Source: Phocaeicola vulgatus
GTDB lineage: Bacteria > Bacteroidota > Bacteroidia > Bacteroidales > Tannerellaceae
Direction: 5' to 3'
NCBI GenBank assembly: GCA_022009975.1
Contig: CP091733.1
Span: forward strand, 1,911,001 to 1,975,000
Length of the DNA: 64,000 nt
Shown: positions 40,285 through 50,600 of the stretch, in pieces
Numbering within the stretch: the first letter of the stretch is position 1
Layout of the letters: every line of letters starts with the position of its first letter
Program-made: the position numbers and the translations under genes
The notes under the pieces: model-generated
Told to the model about the DNA's origin: nothing
The model's database searches: none
What the model saw: the letters and a program-made list of their open reading frames with translations, nothing else

Positions 40285-41451
40285 ATGGAAAATAGAAAAT
40301 TAAGAATGGGTATGGTTGGTGGTGGTAGCGATGCTTTCATTGGAGCTATTCATCGCCGCGCCGCTTTCATGGAGAATCAAATTGAATTGGTATGTGGTTG
40401 TTTCAGTGTAAACCCTGAAATATCCAGAAGTTCCGGACGCTCATACTTTTTGCCTGATGACAGAATCTATGACTCTTATGCCGAAATGTTTGAACGTGAA
40501 GCAGCGTTGCCAGAAGGTGAAAGAATGGATTTCGTGACAATCGTCACTCCTAACAAATGGCATTTCGAACCAGCCATGATGGCTTTGGAAAGAGGATTCA
40601 ACGTGGTTGTGGACAAACCTATGACATTCTCTTTGGAAGAGGCAAAATTACTGGAAAAGAAAGTAGAAGAAACCGGATTGACGTTGGCTTTGACTCACGT
40701 ATATTCTGCTTATCCAGCTGTAAAGGAAGCCAAAATGCGTATTGCCAATGGTGAATTAGGAAAGTTACGCAGAGTCTATGTTGAATACACACAAGGATGG
40801 CTTTCTGAAAGAATCGAGTTGCAAGGTGGGAACAATGCGGGATGGCGCACGAATCCTAAATTGACCGGAAAAGCGGGATGTATCGGGGATATCGGTACTC
40901 ACGCTTGGCATTTAAGCGAATACATCACCGGGCTTAAGGTGGAACAAGTTTGTGCCGACCTCCATTCATTTGCTCCTGGAAGACCAGTGGACGATGACGG
41001 TGCAGCTTTCCTCAGATATGAAAACGGAGTGGCTGGTGTCTTGACCGCTACACAAATTGGAACAGGCGAAGCGAATAATATCCGCATCCGCATATATGGA
41101 GAAAAAGGAGGATTGGAATGGCAACAGATGCAACCCAACACTCTTACTTTGAAATGGGGCAATCGCCCTGCTGAAGTATTGCAAATCGGCAACAATGGTT
41201 ATCTAAGCGATTTGGCTCTCTGGAATACAAGAACTCCTGCCGGACATCCGGAAGGTTTCATCGAGGCTTTCTCTAACATCTATAAGAACTTCGCACTGAC
41301 TGTCAGAGCTAAGAAAAACGGTGAAGAACCGACAGCTGAAATGTTGGACTTCCCGACAGTCCATGACGGAGTAAGAGGCATGCAGTTCATTGAAACAATG
41401 GTTACAGCAGGCTATAACGATGAACAAAAATGGCAAAACTGGATTGAATAA
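40285..41451 (+). CDS. Gfo/Idh/MocA-family oxidoreductase
   Basis: A 388-residue NAD(P)-dependent dehydrogenase of sugars or cyclitols. The Rossmann motif is RMGMVGGGSDAFIGAIHRRA. VVDKPMTFSLEEA carries the family's catalytic-Lys motif (usually EKP). GKAGCIGDIGTHAWHLSEYI carries the conserved Asp and His. The ribosome site is AAGGAG, well placed. The frame is intact and it is cytoplasmic. It lies 87 bp after the HTCS gene and is a likely target of it. The substrate is unknown. Confidence 0.88.
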   Translation: MENRKLRMGMVGGGSDAFIGAIHRRAAFMENQIELVCGCFSVNPEISRSSGRSYFLPDDRIYDSYAEMFEREAALPEGERMDFVTIVTPNKWHFEPAMMALERGFNVVVDKPMTFSLEEAKLLEKKVEETGLTLALTHVYSAYPAVKEAKMRIANGELGKLRRVYVEYTQGWLSERIELQGGNNAGWRTNPKLTGKAGCIGDIGTHAWHLSEYITGLKVEQVCADLHSFAPGRPVDDDGAAFLRYENGVAGVLTATQIGTGEANNIRIRIYGEKGGLEWQQMQPNTLTLKWGNRPAEVLQIGNNGYLSDLALWNTRTPAGHPEGFIEAFSNIYKNFALTVRAKKNGEEPTAEMLDFPTVHDGVRGMQFIETMVTAGYNDEQKWQNWIE

Positions 41452-41474
41452 TCCGAATCCATCATAAAGAGGCG

Positions 41475-41520
41475 GCGTGCCATAATTGCAAACTGTTGCG
41501 TTGCTAATCCTGACACGCCC
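41475..41520. repeat. Dispersed palindromic-ended repeat, copy c (short form)
   Basis: The ends GGCGTG and CACGCC are exact complements but differ from those of the other two copies. It keeps CCATAATTGCAAACTG and CTAATCCTGA and has lost most of the interior. It may also serve as the terminator of the oxidoreductase gene. Confidence 0.6.
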
Positions 41521-41590
41521 CACTTTTCACTAACTCTATACGTAACAACTGAAAAGCAATCCAAAAATCCTACTTATTAATATCAACCAA

Positions 41591-43134
41591 ATGAATAACA
41601 CAAACGGACATCCAAAAGGCATTTATTTGCTCTTTGTCACAGAAATGTGGGAACGCTTCAGCTACTTTGGAATGAGAGCGATCCTGACATTATATATGGT
41701 CCAAGCTTTACTTTTAGACAAAGAATTGGCTTCCCAGATTTATGGTAGTTATACAGGAATGGTCTATCTGACTCCTCTCTTGGGCGGATACATTGCCGAC
41801 CGCTATTGGGGCAACAGGCGTTCCATATTGACAGGCGCAATATTGATGGCGATAGGACAATTCACTCTATTCATCAGCGCTTCCAACTTTCAGAATGTCC
41901 CGTTAGCCAAATGTTAATGATTTGCGGTCTGGTTCTACTGATATTGGGAAACGGCTTTTTCAAACCCAACATTGCCACCATGGTCGGACGTTTATATAAA
42001 GACGATGACAAACGAAAAGATTCAGCCTATACCATATTCTACATGGGCGTGAATGTCGGGGCCATATTAGCACCATTGGTTTGTGGATTTTTAGGGAACA
42101 CCAACCGGCCTGAAGATTTTAGATGGGGATTTTTAGCCGCTTGCATAGGCATTATGATAGGCGGTGTCTTTTTCCAAACACTCAACAAGCGTTACCTCGT
42201 TTCTCCGGATGGAAAGCCTATCGGAACCAAACCCGAACCAAAAGATGAAGTTAAGTTGGAAAAAGCATCATCACAACCGAAACAATATCTTAGTATGCGA
42301 ACCATCTCTTTAGTCGGTTGCATCCTGTTGTTAACTCTAATATTTGCTTTCGATTGGAAAGGAACTTATGCGACACCTTTCGGGGAAGCCGACTGGATTG
42401 GTTCCCTTATTTATGCAACGACAATAGTTGTGCCGGTATTCATCATTACGGACAAGTCGCTGACTTCCTTGGAGAAAGCATATTGGCGTTATCTATGTCA
42501 TCTCCTTTTTCGTCATCTTTTTCTGGGCGGCATACGAACAAGCAGGAGTCTCACTGACCTTCTTTGCCGATGAGCAGACGGATAGAATGATTGGCAATTG
42601 GGAAATGCCCTCATCCTATTTCCAATCTTTCCCTGCCATCATGGTAGTGGCGATGTCGCCTCTGTTCGCTTGGTTATGGCCATTCATGGGACGACACGGC
42701 ATTGAACCGAGTCCCCTCATCAAACAAGCCTTCGGCCTTCTGTTTTTAGCGATAGGCTATTTGATTATTGCCTTTGGCGTAAAAGATGTTGACCCCAATG
42801 TCAGAGTAAGCATGTTTTGGTTAACCAGCCTATATTTGCTCCACACCATCGGAGAGTTATGCCTCTCTCCTATTGGTCTGTCTATTGTCAACAAATTGTC
42901 ACCCGCAAGATTCTCTTCCTTGCTGATGGGTGTTTGGTACCTCAGTTCGGCAGCAGCCAACAAGTTTGCCGGAATGTTGAGCGGTTTCTATCCAGAAAAC
43001 GGAGTAAGCAAAGTTTCTTAGGATATTCCATCAATAACTTGCACGATTTTTTCATGCTCTTTGTGTTCATCAGCGGCACGACTGCCCTCGTCATGTTCCT
43101 AATGGCAGGCAAACTAAATAAGATGATGAAATGA
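41591..43134 (+). CDS. POT/PTR2 proton-coupled peptide transporter (three or more frameshifts)
   Basis: Imports di- and tripeptides with protons. The helix-1 signature ExxERFSYFG is present (EMWERFSYFGMRAIL). GNGFFKPNIATMVGRLY and TIFYMGVNVGAILAPL are the two PTR2 signatures. Late helices include IGELCLSPIGLSIVNKL and SSLLMGVWYLSSAAANKFAG. About 514 residues. Slips near 41907, 42500 and 43010 split the gene, all likely sequencing error. It is downstream of the Gfo/Idh/MocA gene and probably independent. Confidence 0.88.
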
Positions 43135-43194
43135 AATTTGAATAGACATAGGTCATGCTTTTCAGATTCAAGTATTTTTATTTTTTCAGCCTAA

Positions 43195-43238
43195 TGATAA
43201 GTGCTTTTCACCTAGGTGATAAATGCTTTTCATTTAGG
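43195..43238. repeat. Two tandem 22-bp repeats
   Basis: TGATAAGTGCTTTTCACCTAGG is followed directly by a second 22-bp unit (TGATAAATGCTTTTCATTTAGG). A weaker copy of the ATGCTTTTCA core lies at 43155-43164. The unit length equals that of the array at 28811-28876. Confidence 0.6.
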
Positions 43239-43312
43239 TGACAGGGCTGACGCATTACTTAATTCTCCGGTGACTTGGCAAAAAATATTTCCATAATAAA
43301 AAAAAAAATGGC

Positions 43313-43320
43313 TACCTTTG
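43313..43320 (+). promoter_or_regulatory. -7 element TACCTTTG of rnpB
   Basis: Ends 8 bp before the first paired base of RNase P RNA, as expected for a promoter of a stable RNA. Confidence 0.65.
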
Positions 43321-43328
43321 TAGCCATG

Positions 43329-43689
43329 CAGTCTGTCGGTCTGCCGCTCATCTGTACAGATGAGAGGAAAGTCCGGGCAACACAGGGCACCATACTTCTT
43401 AACGGGAAGCAGGCCGCAAGGTTTGAGTAGCATAACAGAAAACAACCGCCGGTGTCTTATGGCACAGGTAAGGGTGAAAAGGCGAGGTAAGAGCTCACCG
43501 GTTCTTTGGCAACAAAGGATGCCGTATGCCTTATGGGTTGAAAGATCATGTATATCGGCGCATGTAGGGCGGCTCGTCCGATGTCGAGGGGTAGATCGAT
43601 AGAGCTTGTTGGTGACAACAAGACAAGATAAATGGCAGGCACTCGTTGCTTTTGGCAACGAGCACAGAACCCGGCTTATAGACAGACTG
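43329..43689 (+). ncRNA. rnpB: RNase P RNA, class A
   Basis: The catalytic RNA that trims tRNA 5' ends. The ends CAGTCTGTC and GACAGACTG form helix P1. GAGGAAAGTCCGGGC and ACAGAACCCGGCTTATAG form the universally conserved P4 core. Between them lie GCAGGCCGCAAGG-type and GGTAAGAGCTCACCGG-type hairpins. The length of 361 nt is normal. Confidence 0.95.
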
Positions 43690-43707
43690 TTTCTTATTTT
43701 TTCCACC

Positions 43708-45068
43708 ATGGCTACTGAAGAAAAGAAGAAATTTGGATTAAGGCAAATTCAAGCCTTCCTGAATTGGACCATCCATTTCGTCACATACGACATTTGGCGT
43801 ATCACTGAAAATGAGATGTCTGGTCTGAAGGTGATTTATATTGACATCATCAAGACTATCATCTTAGCCATTCGTGGATTCCGCAACGAGAACCTGCAAA
43901 CTCGCGCTTCCGCACTGACTTATAATACCCTTTTATCCATTGTCCCGTTATTGGCAGTCTTGTTAGGGATAGCCAAAGGTTTCGGGTTCCAAAATGCTGT
44001 GCGTAATGAGCTGATGAACTATTTTCCCGGACAACAAGCGGAGTTAGACAAAGCTTTCGGCTTCGTCGAGAGTTATTTGGCGCAAGCGCAAGGTGGAGTT
44101 ATTATCGGAATCGGATTGATTATGCTTTTCTATACGGTCATCAACCTGATTTCCTCCATAGAAGATGCCTTCAATGATATTTGGCAAATCAATAAGTCCC
44201 GTACTTGGTTCCGTAAGATTTCCGATTACTTGGCTTTGTTCATCATCATGCCAATCCTGATGATTTCTTCCAGTGGAATGTCCATCTTCATCTCCACGCT
44301 TCGCAACACCTTTTTAGATCAATACCTGTTCCTGACACCATTAGTCGAACTGATATTGAACATCACGCCTTATGTCTTTACTTCATTGGCATTTACAGGA
44401 TTATATATCGCTCTGCCCAACACAAAGGTGAAGTTCTTGAATGGACTGATTGCCGGTATCATTTCCGGATGCGCCTTCCAGTTCTTCCAGTTGGTTATAT
44501 AAGCGGGCAGATTTGGGTGAGCAAATACAATGCCATTTACGGAAGTTTCGCCGCACTGCCTTTATTGCTTTTGTGGTTGCAATTATCCTGGTTGATATGC
44601 TTGTTCGGTGCAGAGTTGTCATACGCTTCGCAGAACGTCAAGAAATTCAGTTTCGAGAGGGACAGCAAAAACATAAGCAGACGCTATTATGATTTCCTGA
44701 CTCTTCTGATTACATCATTGATTGTAAAACGTTTTGCCAAAGGAGAAACGCCTTACACAGCAGATGAACTCTCCAATAGCAACCGCATTCCTATCCGTAT
44801 AACTACTGAAATATTATATAAACTGACGGAATTGGGCATCATCCAAGAGGTCGTTATCGGAAATGATGTCAGGATTATCCATTACCAACCCGCAATAGAC
44901 ATAAACCAACTAAGTGTAAGCTATTTGTATGACCGCATGGATTGTCATGGATCAGAGAATTTCAAAATAGACACTTCGCAGTTATTCAACAAAGAATGGA
45001 AAACGTTATTGCTATTAAGGGAAAGCATCAAAGAAAAGGGAGAACACATCTTGCTGAAGGATCTGTAA
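43708..45068 (+). CDS. YihY/BrkB-family inner-membrane protein (one frameshift)
   Basis: The start is the ATG of MATEEKKKFGLRQ, 18 bp after rnpB. The membrane domain shows LQTRASALTYNTLLSIVPLL in helix 1, LIMLFYTVINLISSIEDAFN and FLNGLIAGIISGCAFQF, all typical of YihY/BrkB. A cytoplasmic C-terminal winged-helix-like part follows (YTADELSNSNRIPIRITTEI). A slip near 44495 is restored as QLVYISGQIWVSKYNAIYG. The function of the family is still unsettled; transport or envelope roles have been proposed. Confidence 0.85.
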
Positions 45069-45149
45069 GAGCCTTCCGAATTTCCATTCAAAAACTTGCA
45101 CAAGTCCGATATTATTCCGAATTTAGCATTATATTATTATTACACAGAC

Positions 45150-46506
45150 ATGGAGAAACAAGGCACTATATTAATTGTTGATGACAACAGAGCCATTCTA
45201 ACAGCCGTACAATTGATTTTGCGGAATTATTTTGAGACTATTTTAGTTCTTAATAATCCTAATTCTTTATTACAGACATTGCATACTCATTCGATAGATG
45301 TTGTTTTACTGGATATGAATTTCAAAGCAGGCATCAATAATGGAAATGAAGGATTATTCTGGCTGGAAGAGATAAAGAAAAACTGTCCATTCACCCAAGT
45401 TGTCTTGTTCACAGCTTATGCAGATATAGAGTTGGCTGTAAAAGGAATGAAAAAAGGTGCCAATAATTTCATCGTCAAACCTTATGATAACCAAAAGCTC
45501 ATAGAAACATTGGTTTCTGCTTACCAACAAAAGATAAAACTGCAAGGGAAAACTGGGAACGACAACTCAGAAAAGGGGGAAAGCGGAATGTTCTGGGGAA
45601 ACAGTGCTGCCATGCAACAGCTGAAAAGCCTTATCCATAAAGTGGCATTGACTGATGCCAATATCCTTATCACGGGTGAAAACGGGACAGGTAAAGAGAT
45701 GTTGGCACGGGAAATACACCTTCTCTCCAGAAGGAAAGAGGGACCGATGATTCCGGTAGACATGGGAGCCATTACGGAAACACTGTTCGAAAGCGAACTA
45801 TTCGGCTATGTGAAAGGTGCTTTTACGGACGCACGTGCCGACCATGCGGGAAAGTTCGAAGCAGCGAATAACGGAACCCTTTTCTTGGATGAAATCGGGA
45901 ACTTGTCCTATCATCTACAAGCCAAACTGCTAACAGCTCTTCAGCGCAGGTCAATTGTTCGTGTGGGGAGCAATATTCCTATTCCTGTAAATATCCGCCT
46001 GATAAGTGCGACAAACCGGAACTTGGAAAGCATGGTGAACAAGGATGAGTTCCGTGAAGATTTATTATACCGAATCAACACGATACACGTGGAAATTCCT
46101 TCCCTCAGGGAACGGAAAGAGGACATTGTGCCTTTGGCAGAAATATTCATAGAGAAGTATTGTACCATTTACAACAAGAAGATATTGGCTTTGGATGATC
46201 AGGTCAAAGAGAAGTTGCAGGAACAAACTTGGACTGGAAACATACGCGAATTGGAGCATACGATTGAGAAAGCTGTGATTATTTGCGACGAGCCCGTCCT
46301 AAACAGCTTCTGCTTCGATTTCCAAAACGCAAGTGAAAGAGGAAGAGAACATCCACAACGAAGAGGTGCGGACTCTGGAAGAGATGGAATGCCAAATGAT
46401 AAAAAGCGCAATGGAAAAGAATGAAGGGAATCTTTCATTGGTGGCAAGTCAATTAGGCATTTCCAGACAAACGTTATACAATAAATTAAAACGATATGGG
46501 CTTTAA
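45150..46506 (+). CDS. NtrC-type sigma-54 response regulator (one frameshift)
   Basis: A receiver domain (ILIVDDNRAILTA, phospho-Asp in VVLLDMNFKAG) precedes an AAA+ domain with Walker A GENGTGKEM, the sigma-54 contact loop GAFTDAR (GAFTGA in most phyla), Walker B GTLFLDEIGN and R-finger region REDLLYRIN. A Fis-type HTH ends the protein (GISRQTLYNKLKRYG). A slip near 46335 ends the first frame early. I choose the ATG at MEKQGTILIVDD. Its end overlaps the start of the partner kinase by 11 bp. Confidence 0.9.
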
Positions 46507-47815
46507 GAGACCTTTATTCAGCCTGACAATCCTAATTATGCTGATTATCGGGCTTACAGCATTGAGTACATGCTTTTTCCTTTGGGAATATTGGACTCTT
46601 TTGCCTGTCACCATACTTTTTACCATCTTCTCCTTGATCAACATCCGGAAACTATATAAGCAAAATGCCATGAAAGTTTCCTTCATGTTTGATGCCATCA
46701 ACAACAACGATTACTCTTTCAAGTATGCAACAGAAGGACATGGAACCGATGATAAATTGGTCAGCATGTCCCTTAACCGGATTACCCAAATATTGTTCCA
46801 AGCAAAAGCAGATGCGATACAGCGGGAAAAGTATTACGAGGTGATATTGAACTTTGTAAAGACGGGAATCATTGTCATAGATGACAACGGAACTATTTGC
46901 CAATCCAACGACGAAGCTTTCCGATTATTAGGCATATCAATACTTACGCACATCAAGCAATTAGCACAAATAGATGTCCAGTTGGTAAATATCCTGAACA
47001 ACATCCAAGCGGGAGAAAAGAAGCAAATCTCTATTTCAAACGAAAGAGGGCTTGTCACGTTGTCCCTTCATGCTTCAGAGATAGAGCTAGGGATAAACAT
47101 GTGCGCATCATTGCGCTGAATGACATCAAAAACGAAATGGAAGAGAAAGAATTGGATTCATGGATAAGGCTGACAAGAGTCCTGACGCATGAAATCATGA
47201 ACTCCATCACCCCTATTACCTCATTGAGCGACACCATGTTGGCAATGAATGAAGAGATTCCAACCGACATAAAAGAGGGTTTGCAAGTTATCAGCTCCAC
47301 AGGAAAAGGATTGATTTCCTTTGTTGAATCTTATCGCAAGTTCACTCATGTGCCGACTCCCAAACCTTCGCTCTTTTACGTTAACCAATTCGTGGAACGC
47401 GTCATCCAATTGGCACAATACCATCATCCATCCTCCAATATAGAATTCAAGACAGATATAAAACCGGATGACCTTATCTTGTTTGCCGACGAGAATTTAG
47501 TGAATCAAGTTGTCTTGAACCTATTGAAACGCCATGCAAGCCATCGGCACACAACAATCCGACAGCTGGATTCTTATAAAGGCTTATTGCGACCCCGATG
47601 AAAATGTAATCATGGAAATCAGCAACAATGGTCCGCTTATCACTCCGGAAGAAGCGGAGCATATTTTCATCCCGTTCTTCACCACCAAAGAAAATGGTTC
47701 AGGAATCGGGCTCTCCTTGTCTCGCCAAATCATGCGGGTTTCAGGAGGAAGCCTCAACCTCAAGAATCCTTCGTCATCGGCTTATACTACATTCATACTG
47801 ACATTCCCGGCATAA
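46496..47815 (+). CDS. NtrB/NtrY-like sensor histidine kinase (two frameshifts)
   Basis: Partner of the NtrC-type regulator. Two N-terminal membrane helices (LTILIMLIIGLTALSTCFFL and TLLPVTILFTIFSLI) are followed by a PAS-like domain (GIIVIDDNGTICQSNDEAF), the phospho-His box VLTHEIMNSITPITSLSDT, and an ATPase domain with NQVVLNLLKNAMQAI (restored) and GSGIGLSLSRQIM. Slips lie near 47090 and 47530. The input signal cannot be read from the sequence. Confidence 0.88.
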
Positions 47816-47823
47816 CAACAGCC

Positions 47824-49173
47824 TTACCACTCGATGAATTTACCACGCTCGCGGCGTTTCTGCAATTCCTCTTGAAGATAGCGGCGACGGTCTTTGCTAT
47901 ATAACGACGGGCAAAAATGTTAGGAACGGCAACTCCCAAGGAGATACACAATATAATAAGGGCAGAAGTGATTCCATTATAAAAAGCAGCGGTCAACTCT
48001 CCCACGACTCCGTGCAAGTTAATGAACGAAAGCAAAGCCCTATACATCAGCACTCCCGGAATCATCGGAATAACAGAAGGAATGGTCAGCACATGATTCG
48101 GTACATGAAACCAATGGACTGCTTTCACTGCAATCAAACTAACGACAAAGCTTCCCATAAAAGAACCGACAATCGGACCGTAGCCTAATTCAAAATTGAC
48201 AAATTCCGTGTACAAACGGCAATGACACCGCCAATAGCCACAACCAACAACAAACGTTTTTGGATATTAAATATCATAGAAAAACCCATCGCTGCAATAG
48301 CTGCCGCCACTGCATAAACCCAATATGAATCGTGTGGTGTCATACTCAATTCGGAGAAACGCTGGTCTATCAAGACATCATTCATGACCAGCACACGCAA
48401 CGCAAAGGCTATTCCAAAAGCCAAAGCTCCCATCATCATCGCAGTATTGGCAGCGCGTGTCATGCCGACCAACAGATGATTGTCCAGCATATCATCCACA
48501 AATTGATCAATGGAACACCTGGGACAATAAAAAGGGCACAAGCCAACAAGGGATGATAAGGTGTAGATGACCAGCCGGAAAAAGAGGACAAATAGGCTAA
48601 ACAAGTGGATAAAAAGGCGGCTATTGCCATACTCATATACACATTGATGCCAAATTCGATGCATCGTAACCGGGCTCGGAAGCCTAAAAAAGCACAAATG
48701 GATGCTAACAGAAAGGCTACCCAGTCGCAGCCGAACAATTTGCAGAAGCCGCCACAAGCGAAACCTGCTCCTATAGATACGACAAGAGAACTAAAGTTGC
48801 GAGGTTTATTGGCTATCCTTTCTAACTCAGATTCGTATTTATCCAACGAATAATCCTGCTCGATGGCACGCCACGACAATTTGCTGATAGCGGACAAGGT
48901 GGTCATGTTAATACCATGCTTCTCGCATTTCTGGAATTTGGAAAAAGAGTGAGCCTCATCACTGACATTCACCATCATCATGCTCCAGCGGATGTCTATA
49001 TGCAACTTCTCTTCCGGTATTCCCAAGAAAGCGGCGACACGTTTCATATTCCGGTCTATTCGGTTCGTATCGGCAGCACTTTCCATTAATAATTTCCCTG
49101 TACGCAAAAGTAAATCCAATTTTCGCCTTAGTAGCAACACTTCCTGTGTTGTCATCTCTCTGTTTTCTTCCAT
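47824..49173 (-). CDS. Fused threonine/serine exporter family protein ThrE (three frameshifts)
   Basis: About 450 residues combining the two ThrE halves. The N-terminal part has GKLLMESAADTNRIDRNMKR and a five-helix bundle (including FSSLVVSIGAGFACGGF). The C-terminal part has VPNHVLTIPSVIPMIPGVLM. The start is MEENREMTTQEV. Frames slip near 48470, 48215 and 47900; after the last slip the end reads QKRRERGKFIEW. It exports small amino acids through the inner membrane. It is convergent with the kinase gene. Confidence 0.85.
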
Positions 49174-49809
49174 AAATCCTAACCTAAAACTCATTAAATC
49201 GGCTACAAAATTACAAAACGGAAAGGAAATACCAAGTATGCATTCGACAAACAACAAGTATTTGTTTCTTTCCTAAAAAAACGACAATTGCTGTTCAAAG
49301 GACTATGGATAGAGAATCAACGCTGTTTTAATTCATCGAATTTACGTTATTATACAATAAAAATTCGAACAACAAGCAAAGTCAAAGGAAAGAGGTATAA
49401 AAAGAAATAGGGTGTAACCCATTGAGCTACACCCTATATTCCTATTAATAGTTATCGTTGTTTACCGATACTTACTTGACCTCCTCAAAGATAATCATTA
49501 CTGAATATCAATACATTATATATTGCTTGGTACAGATATGATTACTTTGCTCCAGTTACTACATATTTAAGCCTTAGAAAAAGCAGAAAAACCGCCACAG
49601 GAAAACTTTAACTTAGTTTAACTATGCTATTTTGTGTGATTTCTGTTTTCTCTTGTTTTCAAATAGTCTTGGATATTTTCTCTTGTTATGGTTTTGCTTT
49701 CAAAAATCACTGATTACTATGTGATTGCAAAAATACACCTACGATTTGTCTATCGTTTTTTATGAAAATCTATTGTACCTTTGCATAGGGAAAATAAACA
49801 ATAATAGGT
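49174..49809. other. Gene-free boundary region before the defence island
   Basis: AT-rich. It contains one hairpin at 49408-49436 (TAGGGTGTA pairing with TACACCCTA) and a TACCTTTGC promoter at 49776-49784 that serves the next gene. I see no ORF, tRNA or insertion sequence. Base composition falls from here rightwards, marking the edge of accessory DNA. Confidence 0.55.
49408..49436. terminator. Hairpin TAGGGTGTA / TACACCCTA
   Basis: A nine-base perfect stem. It probably ends transcription reaching this boundary from either side. Confidence 0.4.
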
Positions 49810-50565
49810 ATGAAGCAAAAACAAGATATACTTCACTCTCTGATAATCGAGGTTACTATGGTGCTATTAGCTTCAATGATAGCGTTTCAAGTATGCAATA
49901 TGCTTGGAATACGAATGAGTTTGATTCCATTAGTTATGGTCATCGGATATGTCATACAAAAACTACTACACCATCTTTGCATTATCTTAGCAAGGTATCT
50001 TGTTGATGCAATTCCTCCATCATTGCTAATATCTGTCAAAAAGTGTGTGAGTAAAAAGACACAGCCTTTAGCGTATTCACCTACCTCAAACAATGAAGAA
50101 GTCCAGAAAAAGCGACTGGAGCTATTTCATTATGAATACCAACGTGAGCAACAACAATACCAATGGCAAAAAGAAAGAGAAGAAGATGAAAAATTGAATG
50201 CTATCCTGAGATACACACGAGATACATTTAAACGGTTTGATTTGGAGGAAATAGAGATTTACCAAATATGCGAATCTGTCCGCTATTTTGCAATTAACCG
50301 TCAAGTGCTTTCTGCAACCGAAATTCATATCAAGAAGCGCACGTCCCTCACTCAAATCTCGTTGAAGAACTTTGCTTGGAATATCGCTTTTCAATATAAT
50401 ATAGGTAGAGATATGACTACATCATTTGTAATGGCGACATTTGCAGAGTGGTTTGCCAATTCCACATTTGATACTGTTAGAAAGAATCTGCGTACAACCA
50501 CAGGACGGCATAAGATTGAAATAGACGAAAATATTTTGGCAAAGTACAATGTGCAGACCCATTAG
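49810..50565 (+). CDS. Membrane-anchored hypothetical protein
   Basis: 251 residues, intact frame, with its own promoter 26 bp upstream. Two or three hydrophobic helices fill residues 10-75 (VTMVLLASMIAFQV, ISLIPLVMVIGYVIQ-like, LLHHLCIILARYLVDAI). A highly charged Gln/Glu/Arg coil follows (YEYQREQQQYQWQKEREED) and then a folded C-terminal domain (FAWNIAFQYNIGRDMTTSFV, FAEWFANSTFDTVRKNL). I do not recognise the family. It is convergent with the TOTE-like gene and may belong to the defence island. Confidence 0.6.
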   Translation: MKQKQDILHSLIIEVTMVLLASMIAFQVCNMLGIRMSLIPLVMVIGYVIQKLLHHLCIILARYLVDAIPPSLLISVKKCVSKKTQPLAYSPTSNNEEVQKKRLELFHYEYQREQQQYQWQKEREEDEKLNAILRYTRDTFKRFDLEEIEIYQICESVRYFAINRQVLSATEIHIKKRTSLTQISLKNFAWNIAFQYNIGRDMTTSFVMATFAEWFANSTFDTVRKNLRTTTGRHKIEIDENILAKYNVQTH

Positions 50566-50600
50566 CAAAATTAAATTTATGCATGTTTCGCATAATAAGA

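Noticed and set aside
49408..49436. tRNA-like 5' sequence that might mark an attachment site
   Set aside because: On the minus strand it resembles a D-arm start, but there is no anticodon arm, T-arm or acceptor. It is simply a palindrome.
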